Assembly: GCA_016719015.1 (NCBI GenBank)
Contig: JADKAZ010000002.1
Coordinates: forward strand, 310,001 to 374,000
DNA: 64,000 nt
Direction of reading: 5' to 3'
DNA from: Chitinophagaceae bacterium
GTDB lineage: Bacteria; Bacteroidota; Bacteroidia; Chitinophagales; Chitinophagaceae
A model generated the notes under the pieces. The model had not been told where the DNA came from and searched no databases. It was given only the letters and a program-made list of their open reading frames with translations. Both the position numbers and the translations under genes were made by a program. Positions 16,216 to 25,315 of this stretch are shown here, in pieces. Position 1 is the stretch's first letter. Every line of letters begins with the position of its first letter.

Positions 16216-17412
16216 TTATTGCCTGTAAATCGCAATCGAAGAAGCCTTGTCATTCCATCCCGATATTGAGAATCCGCTTTTTGTTGCAGTAATAGTATAA
16301 GTTTTACCTCCAAAATTTTCAAACTCATATAACACTACCCGATAGCCTTGCGGGAGGTATAATGAGCTCAGGTTATTATCTATGAATCCAGCTTGTTGCA
16401 TTGTGCTGTATGTCCCCGGAAGTACAGACGCAGATAATCCTTTGAAATTGGCATCTGCATATAAAATCACCCGTTCATCGGTTTGATTCTGGTATTGAGG
16501 GTTGTTGTAGCCTCCACTAGTCTCTTCTATAAGTAATGAGCCGATCCTGTTGTTTAATGTGTTGGATAAGCAACTGGTATTCTCGCTGATATAATACGAT
16601 GTACCACTCAGGTTTTCATTATTAATAAAAACTTTTGCTTTTAGATTAGAGGGAATTTCGATTGAAGATATATCGTATTTCAGCAAACCAAGTTTGTCGC
16701 CCTGGTAATAACCCGGTGCCAGCCGCAAACTGCTGCCACCATAATAACAATCAGCATATACAGTAGCATAAGAACCACTTCCGCCTGTTGGATAGTTGAC
16801 GGTGGGTTGAGAGGGTTTATATTCTATTACTAAAGAACGGATCTTATCACTATAAGTACTGCCGAGGCAACTTTCACTATTTTCAAATGTGTATGAATAG
16901 CCAGAGGCGTTATCACTACTGGTGTAAACCTTAACTCTTAAATTCCCGTAAATAGAAAAAGATGAAATATTTAGTTTTAATGCTCCCAATTGATTGCCAT
17001 AATAAGTGCCTGGCCGAAGACTTTGTGAATAGCCCCTGGAATAGCAATCATTATAAAAGGTCACATAATCATTCTGATTATACGTTGGCTGGCTATTCAG
17101 GTTTTCAACTACTATGGAGGAAGTGTTATCATCCCAGCCATCTGTCAGACAGGTTATACTGGATGTATAGGTGGCAGACCGTCCTTTAAAATTATCATGT
17201 TCATAAATAGTTACCCTCATTCCATTAGGTATTTGAAGGGAAGATAGTTTATCATTGCTAACACCCATCTGGTAGCCCCTATAGGAGCCGGGAGTGAGGA
17301 AACTCCTCTTACCACCATAATTGCATTGATCAAAAAGACCAACATTGTTTTGTGCTAATAGAGATGCACAAATAAAAAGTAACAGCACAGGAAGAACGAT
17401 TTTCTTTTTCAT
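16216..17412 (-). CDS. Secreted protein with four beta/gamma-crystallin-like repeats
   Basis: A 398-residue exported protein: signal peptide MKKKIVLPVLLLFICASLLAQ, then four repeats of about 85 residues (roughly 22-105, 118-200, 215-298, 312-398). Each opens with a V-x-[FL]-[YF]-x-[DQ]-x-x-[FY]-x-G pattern (VGLFDQCNYGG, VTFYNDCYSRG, ATVYADCYYGG, VILYADANFKG), continues with L-x-P-G-x-Y, L-S-S-[LF], a Y-E/x-x-x-N-F-x-G strand and ends S-S/L-x-[IV]-x. This is the double Greek-key beta/gamma-crystallin pattern. Such domains may bind calcium or act as peptidase inhibitors (I36-like); neither can be decided here. Repeats 1-3 each contain conserved cysteines, repeat 4 does not. I prefer the ATG at 17412 over 17454 because it gives a clean signal peptide. 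Confidence 0.8.
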   Translation of the reverse strand: MKKKIVLPVLLLFICASLLAQNNVGLFDQCNYGGKRSFLTPGSYRGYQMGVSNDKLSSLQIPNGMRVTIYEHDNFKGRSATYTSSITCLTDGWDDNTSSIVVENLNSQPTYNQNDYVTFYNDCYSRGYSQSLRPGTYYGNQLGALKLNISSFSIYGNLRVKVYTSSDNASGYSYTFENSESCLGSTYSDKIRSLVIEYKPSQPTVNYPTGGSGSYATVYADCYYGGSSLRLAPGYYQGDKLGLLKYDISSIEIPSNLKAKVFINNENLSGTSYYISENTSCLSNTLNNRIGSLLIEETSGGYNNPQYQNQTDERVILYADANFKGLSASVLPGTYSTMQQAGFIDNNLSSLYLPQGYRVVLYEFENFGGKTYTITATKSGFSISGWNDKASSIAIYRQ

Positions 17413-17462
17413 ATAAAAGGCTTTAGCGATTGTTGGGTTCAGAAAGTTAATCAACTTTTTTC

Positions 17463-18131
17463 TTACTTACCCGTAAAGCTCACACATTCCTTCAACTCCT
17501 TTTCAGTATAGGCCAGCTTGTATTGCTGGAGCACTTCAGCAGGTACTCCATCCCATTGTGTGGCAATATTGCCGGCGTAACCTAAATCTTTAACACCTGA
17601 TTCAGATGTATAAAAGCCAGTGGCGGTTAAATTACGCATTAAGCTAAAAAACTGTACCCCCTGACTCATTTCAGGCTTTGCTTTTTTGGGATAAGCAATC
17701 ATATCCACTAATTCAATTTGCTGTTGCTGGCTGCAATCTTTAAATGTCTTTTCGTATCGCTTCAGCATTTGCATATCCAGCCATCGCAAACCTCCTTTCA
17801 TTGGCACCTGGTGATCTGGCATATCCTTAACTATAAACTCAATAAACTCAGGCACTTTTGCTTGGCTGGCACTGCCGCTTACTTCGTCTTTGGGAATAAT
17901 GATGTCGGCAAGCACTGTGATGGTTGCAAATTCATGTGGGGTAAAGAATTTTTCTTTGGCCAGCAATTCTTTCTCGTATTTCAATTCATCCGGGTTGCGA
18001 TCAATTGTAAATTGCGGATCATCTGCAACAGCCCCTTTAGCCTTCTTGTCATCAGTTTTACAACCGGCAATAGCAATGGGTGCTGCTACGGCCCCGGTAA
18101 CAATTAACTTTAGTGATTTACGGCGATCCAT
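17463..18131 (-). CDS. Gluconate 2-dehydrogenase subunit 3 family protein (sugar dehydrogenase small subunit)
   Basis: A 222-residue protein with a twin-arginine-like leader, DRRKSLKL, a hydrophobic stretch and a lipobox-like IAIAGC (Cys24). The mature part matches the gluconate_2-dh3 family by FFTPHEFATITVLADIIIPKD and the C-terminal GYAGN-x-x-x-QWDG segment. In FAD-dependent glucose and gluconate dehydrogenase complexes this small subunit is exported by Tat and carries the catalytic subunit across the membrane. It starts 17 nt after the GMC oxidoreductase gene, so the pair forms one unit. No cytochrome c subunit is encoded nearby. Confidence 0.88.
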   Translation of the reverse strand: MDRRKSLKLIVTGAVAAPIAIAGCKTDDKKAKGAVADDPQFTIDRNPDELKYEKELLAKEKFFTPHEFATITVLADIIIPKDEVSGSASQAKVPEFIEFIVKDMPDHQVPMKGGLRWLDMQMLKRYEKTFKDCSQQQQIELVDMIAYPKKAKPEMSQGVQFFSLMRNLTATGFYTSESGVKDLGYAGNIATQWDGVPAEVLQQYKLAYTEKELKECVSFTGK

Positions 18132-18148
18132 AGTATGCGTTTTGTTAG

Positions 18149-19891
18149 TTATAAATTTTGTTTCTTCATTTCATCGATAATATATTCACTGGCTCTCATA
18201 CTCAGTGCTAATATCGTCCAGGTAATATTCTTATCGGCCTGGCTTACAAATTGTCCGCCATCTACACAGAAAAGGTTCTTGCAATCATGTGCCTGGCTCC
18301 ATTTATTCAGGGCGGATTTATTTGCATCATTTCCCATTCTTACAGTACCACCTTCGTGAATGATTTCACCAGGTTTGGACAGTCCCCATTGATTTTTTTC
18401 ATCATCATCGCCACCCCAGGTGATTACAGCACCCATGTTATGCATGACTTCTTTAAAAGTTTCTTTCATGTGTTTGGCCTGTTTTATTTCATGCTCACTC
18501 CACTTTACATTGAATTTTAAAACAGGTATGCCAAATTTGTCAACCATGTTGGGGTCTATTTCGCAATAATTACTTTCTAACGGAATAGCTTCCCCTCGGC
18601 CGGCCATACCCACGCCACAGCCATAGAAATACCGATAATCTTCTTTCAAAGATGCTCCATACCCACCACCTTCTTTTTGTTTTCCCTTCACCACATATTT
18701 GCCGTTGAGGTTTTCAATCCCCCAACTGAAACCATAGGAAGGTTGACTCATACCGCCCCAATATTCAATATGATATCCCCTGGGAAAATCCAATTTCTTA
18801 TTGTCCAACCACCAGGGGGAGTAGATGTGCATGCCACCAACACCATCTTCATTATATTTTTTCCGGTCAAACAATTGCGGAAGAATACCACCTAATGCAG
18901 CGCCGGTGGAATCATGTAAATATTTACCTACAACGTTACTGTTATTGGCCAATCCATTCGGATGGCGTTGGGATTTTGAGTTCAGCAACAACCTTGCACT
19001 TTCACAGGCACTTGCCGCAAGTATCACTACTTTCCCTTCTACCTGGTATTCCATCATATCATCTTTACTGATATAAGAAACTCCTGTTGCCTTTCCTTCA
19101 GTATTGGTTAGCACTTCTCTTGCCATTGCATTTGCCATTACATCAATATTTCCTGTTTTCATTGCAGGATATATTAATACGTTGGGGGAGGAGAAATCTG
19201 CTTTTGCCATACTGCAGTTGCGGTTACATTGTCCGCAAAAGAAACAAGCACCCCGGTCATCATTTAATTTTTCAGTAAGAATAGAAAGTCGGGAGGGAAT
19301 AACATTTACACCAGCCTGCATAGCTGCATTTTTAATAAACAATTCATGCAGTCTTGGTTTAGGAGGTTTTAAGAAAAAACCATCGGGGTCATTTTCCAAT
19401 CCCTCATTGGTGCCGAATACACCAATCAACTTATCTACCTTATCGTAATAGGGTTTGATATCTTCGTACCCGATGGGCCAGTCATCACCAAGTCCATCAA
19501 TACTTTTTCTTTTAAAATCTTTTGGGCCAAAACGGAGTGAAATCCTTCCCCAGTGATTAGTACGGCCGCCAAGCATTCTTGCCCGCCACCATGACCAGTC
19601 TGTGCCTTTTTCTTTTGTAAATGGTTCTCCTTCCAGAGACCAGCCACCATAGCAGGCGTCAAAATCACCGAAGGGGCGGATTTTGGTACTGGCGCCACGC
19701 CGGGGGCTTTCCCAGGGATTTTTTAATTGCGTAATATTTTTTTGCGGATCATACATATAGCCGGCCTCTACAATGCAAACTTTTAGTCCGGCATTCGCAA
19801 GTACATAAGCGGCCATCCCGCCGCCTGCACCCGAGCCGACAATCACCACATCATATTTTTTTGGCTGTTTTTTTACCTGGAGATCTCCCAT
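18149..19891 (-). CDS. GMC-family FAD sugar dehydrogenase, catalytic subunit
   Basis: A 580-residue flavoprotein. The FAD Rossmann motif VIVGSGAGGGMAAYVLANAG lies near residue 17 and the GMC C-terminal domain has VRMGNDANKSALN and CVDGGQFVSQADKNITWTI, including the active-site His/Asn region. A cysteine motif, CFFCGQCNRNC (Cys-x5-Cys-x3-Cys plus one extra Cys), is the spacing reported for the 3Fe-4S cluster of FAD glucose dehydrogenase alpha subunits. No own signal peptide, as expected if exported with the Tat-bearing small subunit encoded just downstream. I use the ATG at 19891 (MGDLQVKKQPKKYD); the one at 19954 adds a poor N-terminus. The sugar oxidised is unknown. Confidence 0.9.
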   Translation of the reverse strand: MGDLQVKKQPKKYDVVIVGSGAGGGMAAYVLANAGLKVCIVEAGYMYDPQKNITQLKNPWESPRRGASTKIRPFGDFDACYGGWSLEGEPFTKEKGTDWSWWRARMLGGRTNHWGRISLRFGPKDFKRKSIDGLGDDWPIGYEDIKPYYDKVDKLIGVFGTNEGLENDPDGFFLKPPKPRLHELFIKNAAMQAGVNVIPSRLSILTEKLNDDRGACFFCGQCNRNCSMAKADFSSPNVLIYPAMKTGNIDVMANAMAREVLTNTEGKATGVSYISKDDMMEYQVEGKVVILAASACESARLLLNSKSQRHPNGLANNSNVVGKYLHDSTGAALGGILPQLFDRKKYNEDGVGGMHIYSPWWLDNKKLDFPRGYHIEYWGGMSQPSYGFSWGIENLNGKYVVKGKQKEGGGYGASLKEDYRYFYGCGVGMAGRGEAIPLESNYCEIDPNMVDKFGIPVLKFNVKWSEHEIKQAKHMKETFKEVMHNMGAVITWGGDDDEKNQWGLSKPGEIIHEGGTVRMGNDANKSALNKWSQAHDCKNLFCVDGGQFVSQADKNITWTILALSMRASEYIIDEMKKQNL

Positions 19892-20070
19892 AAAGCAAGT
19901 ATGTCGTTTGAATATTTGAAACAACAATTTACAGTAAACAATGACAGGTGCCAAAATACTGATTGCAGAAATATTAACTAATTAGCACCGGTAAATATTT
20001 GCCGGAATGTTTCTGTGGTGTACCAACTGTCATAAAAAAATTGTTATTATTGCAACCTTAAAAATTTAAC

Positions 20071-20688
20071 ATGAGAAGAACTGGAATTTTGATTGTATTG
20101 TGTTTAACGCTGGTCGTCGCAAAGGCGCAACCAAAAGATCCCGATTGGTCAGAAACTGTATATAAAATCGGTAAAATTTATCCCGGATTTTATGTTACTA
20201 ATACTAATGACACTATCCATGGATATTTTTTGCATGACGATAAAAAGGGTAACCAGAAAAAATGCAGGTTCTACACCAATGAAATGGATAAGAAGCCCAC
20301 TGCTGAATTCAAACCGGAGGACATTAAAAGTTATAAAGTAGCAGATAAATTATACCGGACACTTAACTACAGTGGCGGCTTGCTGAATAAACCGCTTCGT
20401 TTTTTGCTTGTAACAAACGATGGAGGCATTACGGAATTTGTTTTTTATTCGGAAGATGCAGCTGTACAAGCCCAGGGAGTTTTCCATAAACCCAAAGACC
20501 CTTCTCACAGTGATCCGATAACAGTATCTTATTTCGGACTTAGTTTTGCAAAAAAATTAAGTGATTATATTTCAGATTATCCGGTACTTGCACAGAAAGT
20601 GGCCAATAAAGAAAAGGGGTATGGCCTTCTGAACCTGATGGCAATTATTGCCGAATACAATGAATGGTTTGCTACCAAAAGGAAATGA
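20071..20688 (+). CDS. Secreted protein of unknown function
   Basis: A 205-residue exported protein with signal peptide MRRTGILIVLCLTLVVAKAQ. The mature part has the pattern KIYPGFYVTNTNDTIHGYF and KPEDIKSYKVADKLYRTL, seen in many uncharacterised Bacteroidota secreted proteins (a beta-rich domain that handles a G-Y/F-V-x-x-x-x-D-T-[IL]-x-G motif), but no assigned function is known to me. A TATTATTG box about 20 nt upstream may be its -7 element. It is followed after 7 nt by another secreted-protein gene. Confidence 0.65.
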   Translation: MRRTGILIVLCLTLVVAKAQPKDPDWSETVYKIGKIYPGFYVTNTNDTIHGYFLHDDKKGNQKKCRFYTNEMDKKPTAEFKPEDIKSYKVADKLYRTLNYSGGLLNKPLRFLLVTNDGGITEFVFYSEDAAVQAQGVFHKPKDPSHSDPITVSYFGLSFAKKLSDYISDYPVLAQKVANKEKGYGLLNLMAIIAEYNEWFATKRK

Positions 20689-20695
20689 TAATATT

Positions 20696-22171
20696 ATGAG
20701 AAAATTATTGGTGTCACTTCTTGCAATTGCTATCGCTGGTTCAAGTCTGTTTGCCCAAACAGTCGAGTTTATAGAACCCCGCAATGTACAAGGGGTGCCC
20801 GAGGCGGAATTCTCCACCTACAAAGTCGGGGATAATTTTTATGTGTTGCAAAAAAAGTACAGGATGATGGCACCGGTGATGTATGATTTGCAATTGGACG
20901 CTTATGATGCCAATCGAAAACCGATAGGAAGTAATACTATTGATAAGACTCTGGAAATGGGTGATGCCAATATTTATGAAGGTGTGTTTGCAATGAAAGA
21001 CAAACTGGTGATGTTTAAATCCGAGTTTAGCAAAGCAAGCGGAGCTAAAATGTCTTACTTGTATTATTATCCTTTTGATGTTTCGGGCAAACGGCAGAAA
21101 AAAATGTCACTTACTTCATTTGTTGCTGAGTCCGCTTTTAATTCAGGGAACTTTAGTGTAAATGTGAGTCCGGATGGAACTAAAGTAGTTGTGATAAGTG
21201 AGCTGCCTTATGAAAAAGACGGAATGGAAAAGTGTATCATTACGGTTTACGACGAAAATTTTAAACAGCTATGGAAAAAAGATTACACATTTATGTATGA
21301 AAGTTCAAAAGCTCCAAAGAATACAATCTTTGTAAACAATAACGGAGTGGCTTTTCTTTTGAAACAAATCAATTTGAAAAAAGCATTTGACCAATTTTCC
21401 ATGTTCACTTTTGCCGGCGACGGAAAAGCAGTGGTTGAAAAAAAGATAGACCTTGGTAATGGGTTTGTAATCGCTACCCACAAAGAATTATTTAAGGCAA
21501 ACGGTGATATGCTGCTCGCTGGCTATTCATATATGAACAAGAAGGTCGGCGTTAATGTAGAAACTCCCGATGGTGTATTTTACCTGGATGTAAATGCTTC
21601 GAATGGTGAATTGAATGCTGCAAAATTAAATGCTGTAAAACCTTCATTGGTAGTTGCCACTCAGCTACTTGCTTTGCCTGACAATACCGTATGCCTTGTT
21701 GGCGAGCACCGGTTTATCGGTTCTACATCTGTTCCGGGCAAGCCAATGGAATATACTTATAGCTATAGTTATGGTAAAATACACTTCACAAAATTTGCTG
21801 CCGACGGCTCACAAAGCTGGAATTATACTGTTGATAAAGATTTAAAATCAGTAAGTGATGGCGGCCGTTTTGTGTCATCTTATAGTTGGGTTAATGGGGG
21901 TGACATTAATGTCCTGTTTGCCGATGAGCTTTCCCGGCATGATGAGAAAAAGCAGTTCATTGAATTTGGTAGTAAAAGGATCAACCTAATCCAGGTAATT
22001 GATGCAAATGGAAAGTTTAAATCGGAAATATTGATAAAAGATCCACGAATCGGTGGTAAGAAAGGCGAGTATTTTTTTATTCCGACTACCGGCAATGTTT
22101 ATAAAAATAATCAACTCTTCATGCTAGCCGCCAGGGGCCTGGAATTGGTGGGTGCCGCTATCACTTTTTGA
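20696..22171 (+). CDS. Secreted protein of unknown function, beta-propeller-like
   Basis: A 491-residue exported protein with signal peptide RKLLVSLLAIAIAGSSLFAQ. The mature part is rich in alternating beta-strand patterns with repeated K-x-V-x-x-x-E and short blade-like segments (for example KVVVISELPYEKDGMEKC, ITVYDENFKQLWKKDYTF), which suggests a propeller-type fold, but no family is recognised. The ATG at 20696 is preferred over the in-frame ATG at 20648, which would run into the upstream gene. The 3' end overlaps a terminator. Confidence 0.6.
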   Translation: MRKLLVSLLAIAIAGSSLFAQTVEFIEPRNVQGVPEAEFSTYKVGDNFYVLQKKYRMMAPVMYDLQLDAYDANRKPIGSNTIDKTLEMGDANIYEGVFAMKDKLVMFKSEFSKASGAKMSYLYYYPFDVSGKRQKKMSLTSFVAESAFNSGNFSVNVSPDGTKVVVISELPYEKDGMEKCIITVYDENFKQLWKKDYTFMYESSKAPKNTIFVNNNGVAFLLKQINLKKAFDQFSMFTFAGDGKAVVEKKIDLGNGFVIATHKELFKANGDMLLAGYSYMNKKVGVNVETPDGVFYLDVNASNGELNAAKLNAVKPSLVVATQLLALPDNTVCLVGEHRFIGSTSVPGKPMEYTYSYSYGKIHFTKFAADGSQSWNYTVDKDLKSVSDGGRFVSSYSWVNGGDINVLFADELSRHDEKKQFIEFGSKRINLIQVIDANGKFKSEILIKDPRIGGKKGEYFFIPTTGNVYKNNQLFMLAARGLELVGAAITF

Positions 22172-22184
22172 TAAGTGATAGCGG
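22155..22184 (+). terminator. Terminator-like hairpin spanning the stop codon
   Basis: CCGCTATCACT (22155-22165), loop TTTTGATA, AGTGATAGCGG (22174-22184), a perfect 11-bp stem whose loop holds the TGA stop of the upstream gene (22169-22171). The T tail is weak (TATATTTCTCCTTTT). Confidence 0.65.
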
Positions 22185-22235
22185 GTATATTTCTCCTTTT
22201 AAATAGCATTATCTTTATTGCAAATTCATTTTTTA

Positions 22236-24218
22236 ATGAAGCGTTGCATTATGCTACTGAGTTTTATTGCTCAACTATTTTCTGGTAAAGCACAGAAAGC
22301 TGATTTTAGTAAATATCCTGCGTACAAAGGGACTGATCTTGGTCTTACCTATTCTGAAAGTAAATCTATATTTCGAATCTGGTCACCAACAGCTGAAGAG
22401 GCAGCCTTGTTGATATATTCTGATGGGGATGATGGTTCTGCCTATAATTCGAGAAATGTTATGCAGAAAAGCAGCGATGGTACCTGGCTGGCCACACTTT
22501 CGGGAGATAAGAAAGGATCTTTTTATGCTTTCCGGGTCAAGATCAATGGGAAATGGTTGAATGAAGTTCCAGATCCCTATGCAAAAGCTGTTGGTGTAAA
22601 TGGTAAAAGAGCAATGATCATTGATTTGAAAGAAACAAATCCTGCTAATTGGATAAAAGATAAAAGCCCGGTATTTAAAAATCCAACCGACGCTGTTCTT
22701 TATGAATTGCATGTAAGAGATGCAAGCATCTCTCCAACATCCGGTATAAAAAACAAAGGAAAATTTTTGGGACTTACTGAAAGGGGAACTACAAATACAG
22801 AAGGTTTGGCCACAGGTCTTGACCACATCAAAGAATTAGGGGTTACCCATGTTCATATTCTTCCGCTCTATGATTTTAACTCTGTTGATGAAACAAAGCC
22901 CGATGCTAAATATAACTGGGGATACGATCCATTGAACTATAATGTACCCGAAGGGTCTTATTCTACCAATCCTTATGATGGGGTCACCAGAATTAAAGAA
23001 TTCAAACAACTGGTGAAAACTTTTCATGATAATGGATTGAGAGTAGTGATGGATGTTGTATATAATCATACAGCATTGACAGAGACTTCCAATTTCAATC
23101 AGTTAGTACCCGGATATTATTACCGGCAGACAAAGGATGGCATATTTTCCAACGCTACTGCTTGTGGTAATGAAACCGCCAGCGAAAGGCCGATGTTCAG
23201 GAAGTTCATGCTCGAGTCTATGTTATATTGGGTGAAAGAATATCATATCGATGGTTTCCGGGTTGACCTGATGGGGGTGCATGATATTGAAACCATGAAT
23301 ATTATTTCAGGAGAACTGCATAAAATAAAACCAGATATTCTGATCTATGGGGAAGGGTGGACAGCAGGTGCATCTCCATTACCAGATTCTCTCAGGGCAA
23401 TAAAAGCAAATGCTTCTAAACTGGACCGCATCGCTGTTTTCAGCGACGATATACGGGATGGAATAAAGGGTAGTGTGTTTGAACATAAAGACAAAGGTTT
23501 TGCCAGCGGTAAAAAAGGAGTAGAGGAAAATATAAAATTTGGTATTGTCGCTTCCTGTAAACATCCGCAGGTGGATTATAGCAAAGTAAATTATTCCAAA
23601 GCCCCTTATTCGGCCCAACCTTACAGCACTGTTACTTATTGCGAATGTCACGACAATCATGTGCTATGGGATAAATTGGCTATTTCTGCAAAAGAGGCAA
23701 CAGCAGAAGAACGAATGGAAATGCACAAGCTTGCGTTGTCTATCGTTTTAACATCGCAGGGGATTAGCTTTCTCCATGCAGGTACAGAGTTTTTCCGCAG
23801 CAAGAAAGGGGTAGAGAACTCATATGAATCAGCAGATAGTATCAATGCTATTGACTGGAGTTTGAAAAGTCTGCATCAAAATGATTTTGCGTATGTAAAA
23901 GCATTGATTAAAATGAGAAAAGAGCATCCTGCCTTCCGGTTGAAATCGGCAAAACAAATTGCTGCAAGTATAAAATTCCTGGATGGATATTCTGAAGGAA
24001 TTATTGCATATACCATCGATGGAACTTCTGTGGAGGATAAGTGGAAGAAAATACTGGTGGTGTTAAACGGTTCGGGTAATGAAAAAACCATGGTGGCACA
24101 ACCGGGTAACTATCATGTTTTCGTGGCTGGGAATATGATCTCCAATGTGATCGGAGGGAAGGAGGGGTATTGGCGCCTGGAGCCATATAGCTGTAATATA
24201 TTTTATATAAAAGATTAG
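22236..24218 (+). CDS. pulA: Secreted type I pullulanase (GH13)
   Basis: Type I pullulanase cleaves alpha-1,6 branches of pullulan, glycogen and amylopectin. The 660-residue protein has a signal peptide (MKRCIMLLSFIAQLFSGKAQ), a CBM48-like N-terminal domain and a GH13 catalytic domain with the family signature YNWGYDPLNYN, the nucleophile Asp in GFRVDLMG, the acid Glu in YGEGWTAG and the transition-state Asp in CHDNHVLWD. Export is predicted, so it would act in the periplasm or at the surface. No Sus-type transporter genes are adjacent, so it stands alone here. I use the ATG at 22236 (MKRCIM); a TTG at 22218 is also in frame. Confidence 0.92.
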   Translation: MKRCIMLLSFIAQLFSGKAQKADFSKYPAYKGTDLGLTYSESKSIFRIWSPTAEEAALLIYSDGDDGSAYNSRNVMQKSSDGTWLATLSGDKKGSFYAFRVKINGKWLNEVPDPYAKAVGVNGKRAMIIDLKETNPANWIKDKSPVFKNPTDAVLYELHVRDASISPTSGIKNKGKFLGLTERGTTNTEGLATGLDHIKELGVTHVHILPLYDFNSVDETKPDAKYNWGYDPLNYNVPEGSYSTNPYDGVTRIKEFKQLVKTFHDNGLRVVMDVVYNHTALTETSNFNQLVPGYYYRQTKDGIFSNATACGNETASERPMFRKFMLESMLYWVKEYHIDGFRVDLMGVHDIETMNIISGELHKIKPDILIYGEGWTAGASPLPDSLRAIKANASKLDRIAVFSDDIRDGIKGSVFEHKDKGFASGKKGVEENIKFGIVASCKHPQVDYSKVNYSKAPYSAQPYSTVTYCECHDNHVLWDKLAISAKEATAEERMEMHKLALSIVLTSQGISFLHAGTEFFRSKKGVENSYESADSINAIDWSLKSLHQNDFAYVKALIKMRKEHPAFRLKSAKQIAASIKFLDGYSEGIIAYTIDGTSVEDKWKKILVVLNGSGNEKTMVAQPGNYHVFVAGNMISNVIGGKEGYWRLEPYSCNIFYIKD

Positions 24219-24221
24219 ACA

Positions 24222-25199
24222 ATGAAAAGTATACTTGTACTGGCCAGTTTGTTTTTTGTTTACTCTTCCTATAGCCAGCAGGGTGAAGAGCTGTTGGTTT
24301 ATTCATTAAAAGGGAATGTTACAGTTATTGAGAATGATAAAGAATCAAAAGTCAAAATTGGTAAGGTTTTAAAACCGGGTTCCACTCTCAAAACACAGAA
24401 ACTGGCTAAATTGACTATGGTATGTAAGGAGGGCAAAGCTCTTACAGTAACAAAGGAAGGTAGCTTTCCTATTATCAGGTGGAAGGATTCCTGCGAAACC
24501 AATAACCATAATTCTGTAACATCAAAGTATTTTAAATATATCTGGGAACAGCTATATATGCGTAGCGAGGATTTTAAAAAAAATAGTGCAGGAGATATTG
24601 CAGCAGTAGTGAGAAACGAGGCGCCGGTACGAGGGGAAGATGATATGGAGATTTTATTCGAGGAAGCTTTGGATACTGTTTACTATGCAGCAGGTGATTT
24701 TCCTTTATCCTGGAGAACAAATAAAGATTATTCCGGCAAGTATTATTTCAGACTGTATGACTCAAAAGCCGGTAAGGTTGTTTATAAGGATAGTATCGTG
24801 GGGAATACACTTAGCATTGAAAATCTGAAGCGATATATGAAGCCCGGAAGCACTTACCAATGGTCTGTAGCAACAAAAAAAACTGGCGAATATACTGCCG
24901 GTATTTTAAAATTGCTTTTGACAAAAAACATTGATCGGCAAATAATCAATTTTCAGAAGGCTGTTGATGTGCCCGAAGATGCGGCTGCCCGGTATTTTAG
25001 AGTAGCCTATCTGTTGCAAAATGGCCATTACCTGGCCAATGCTTTTATGTATTATCAAAAAGCAATTAAGGCGGCTCCAAATGAAGAATTTTATAAAGAA
25101 ATACTTTTGGAATTCAAAAAAATTCCAAATAGGGTGGGGGGGGCAGCGCAAAAACTTTATTTTAGTTTAGAGCGGTCTTTACCTAAATCAAAACAATGA
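24222..25199 (+). CDS. Secreted protein with a FecR-like N-terminal region and a TPR-like C-terminus
   Basis: A 325-residue exported protein with signal peptide MKSILVLASLFFVYSSYSQ. The first mature part (LLVYSLKGNVTVIENDKES... GKVLKPGSTLKTQKLAKLTMVC) resembles the FecR/polysaccharide-binding beta module in which a G-x-V-x-V strand is followed by L-x-x-G-x-x-[IL]; the C-terminus around ARYFRVAYLLQNGHYLANAFMYY looks like a TPR unit. It starts 3 nt after the pullulanase stop. A run of eight Gs (25136-25143) lies in its last codons. A downstream ATG overlaps its stop as ATGA, the head of the remnant described below. Confidence 0.6.
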   Translation: MKSILVLASLFFVYSSYSQQGEELLVYSLKGNVTVIENDKESKVKIGKVLKPGSTLKTQKLAKLTMVCKEGKALTVTKEGSFPIIRWKDSCETNNHNSVTSKYFKYIWEQLYMRSEDFKKNSAGDIAAVVRNEAPVRGEDDMEILFEEALDTVYYAAGDFPLSWRTNKDYSGKYYFRLYDSKAGKVVYKDSIVGNTLSIENLKRYMKPGSTYQWSVATKKTGEYTAGILKLLLTKNIDRQIINFQKAVDVPEDAAARYFRVAYLLQNGHYLANAFMYYQKAIKAAPNEEFYKEILLEFKKIPNRVGGAAQKLYFSLERSLPKSKQ

Positions 25200-25315
25200 A
25201 AATTGGGGGTTGGGGGAGAGAGTTGTGGGGGGGTGGGGTGGTGGAAAAAGGAGGTGGGGGTGGGGGGAGGGGGGGGGGGTGGGGAAAATGGGGGATGGGT
25301 GTGGGGGGTATAAAA
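25195..25315. repeat. C-free, G-tract-rich low-complexity stretch
   Basis: For 121 nt the plus strand has no C at all. It contains about eleven runs of three or more Gs, among them G7 (25227-25233), G6 (25262-25267), G11 (25269-25279) and G6 (25303-25308). The rest of the window has nothing like it. It could form G-quadruplexes on the plus strand, but the pattern is also what two-colour sequencing dark cycles leave behind when low-quality reads enter an assembly. Confidence 0.9.
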
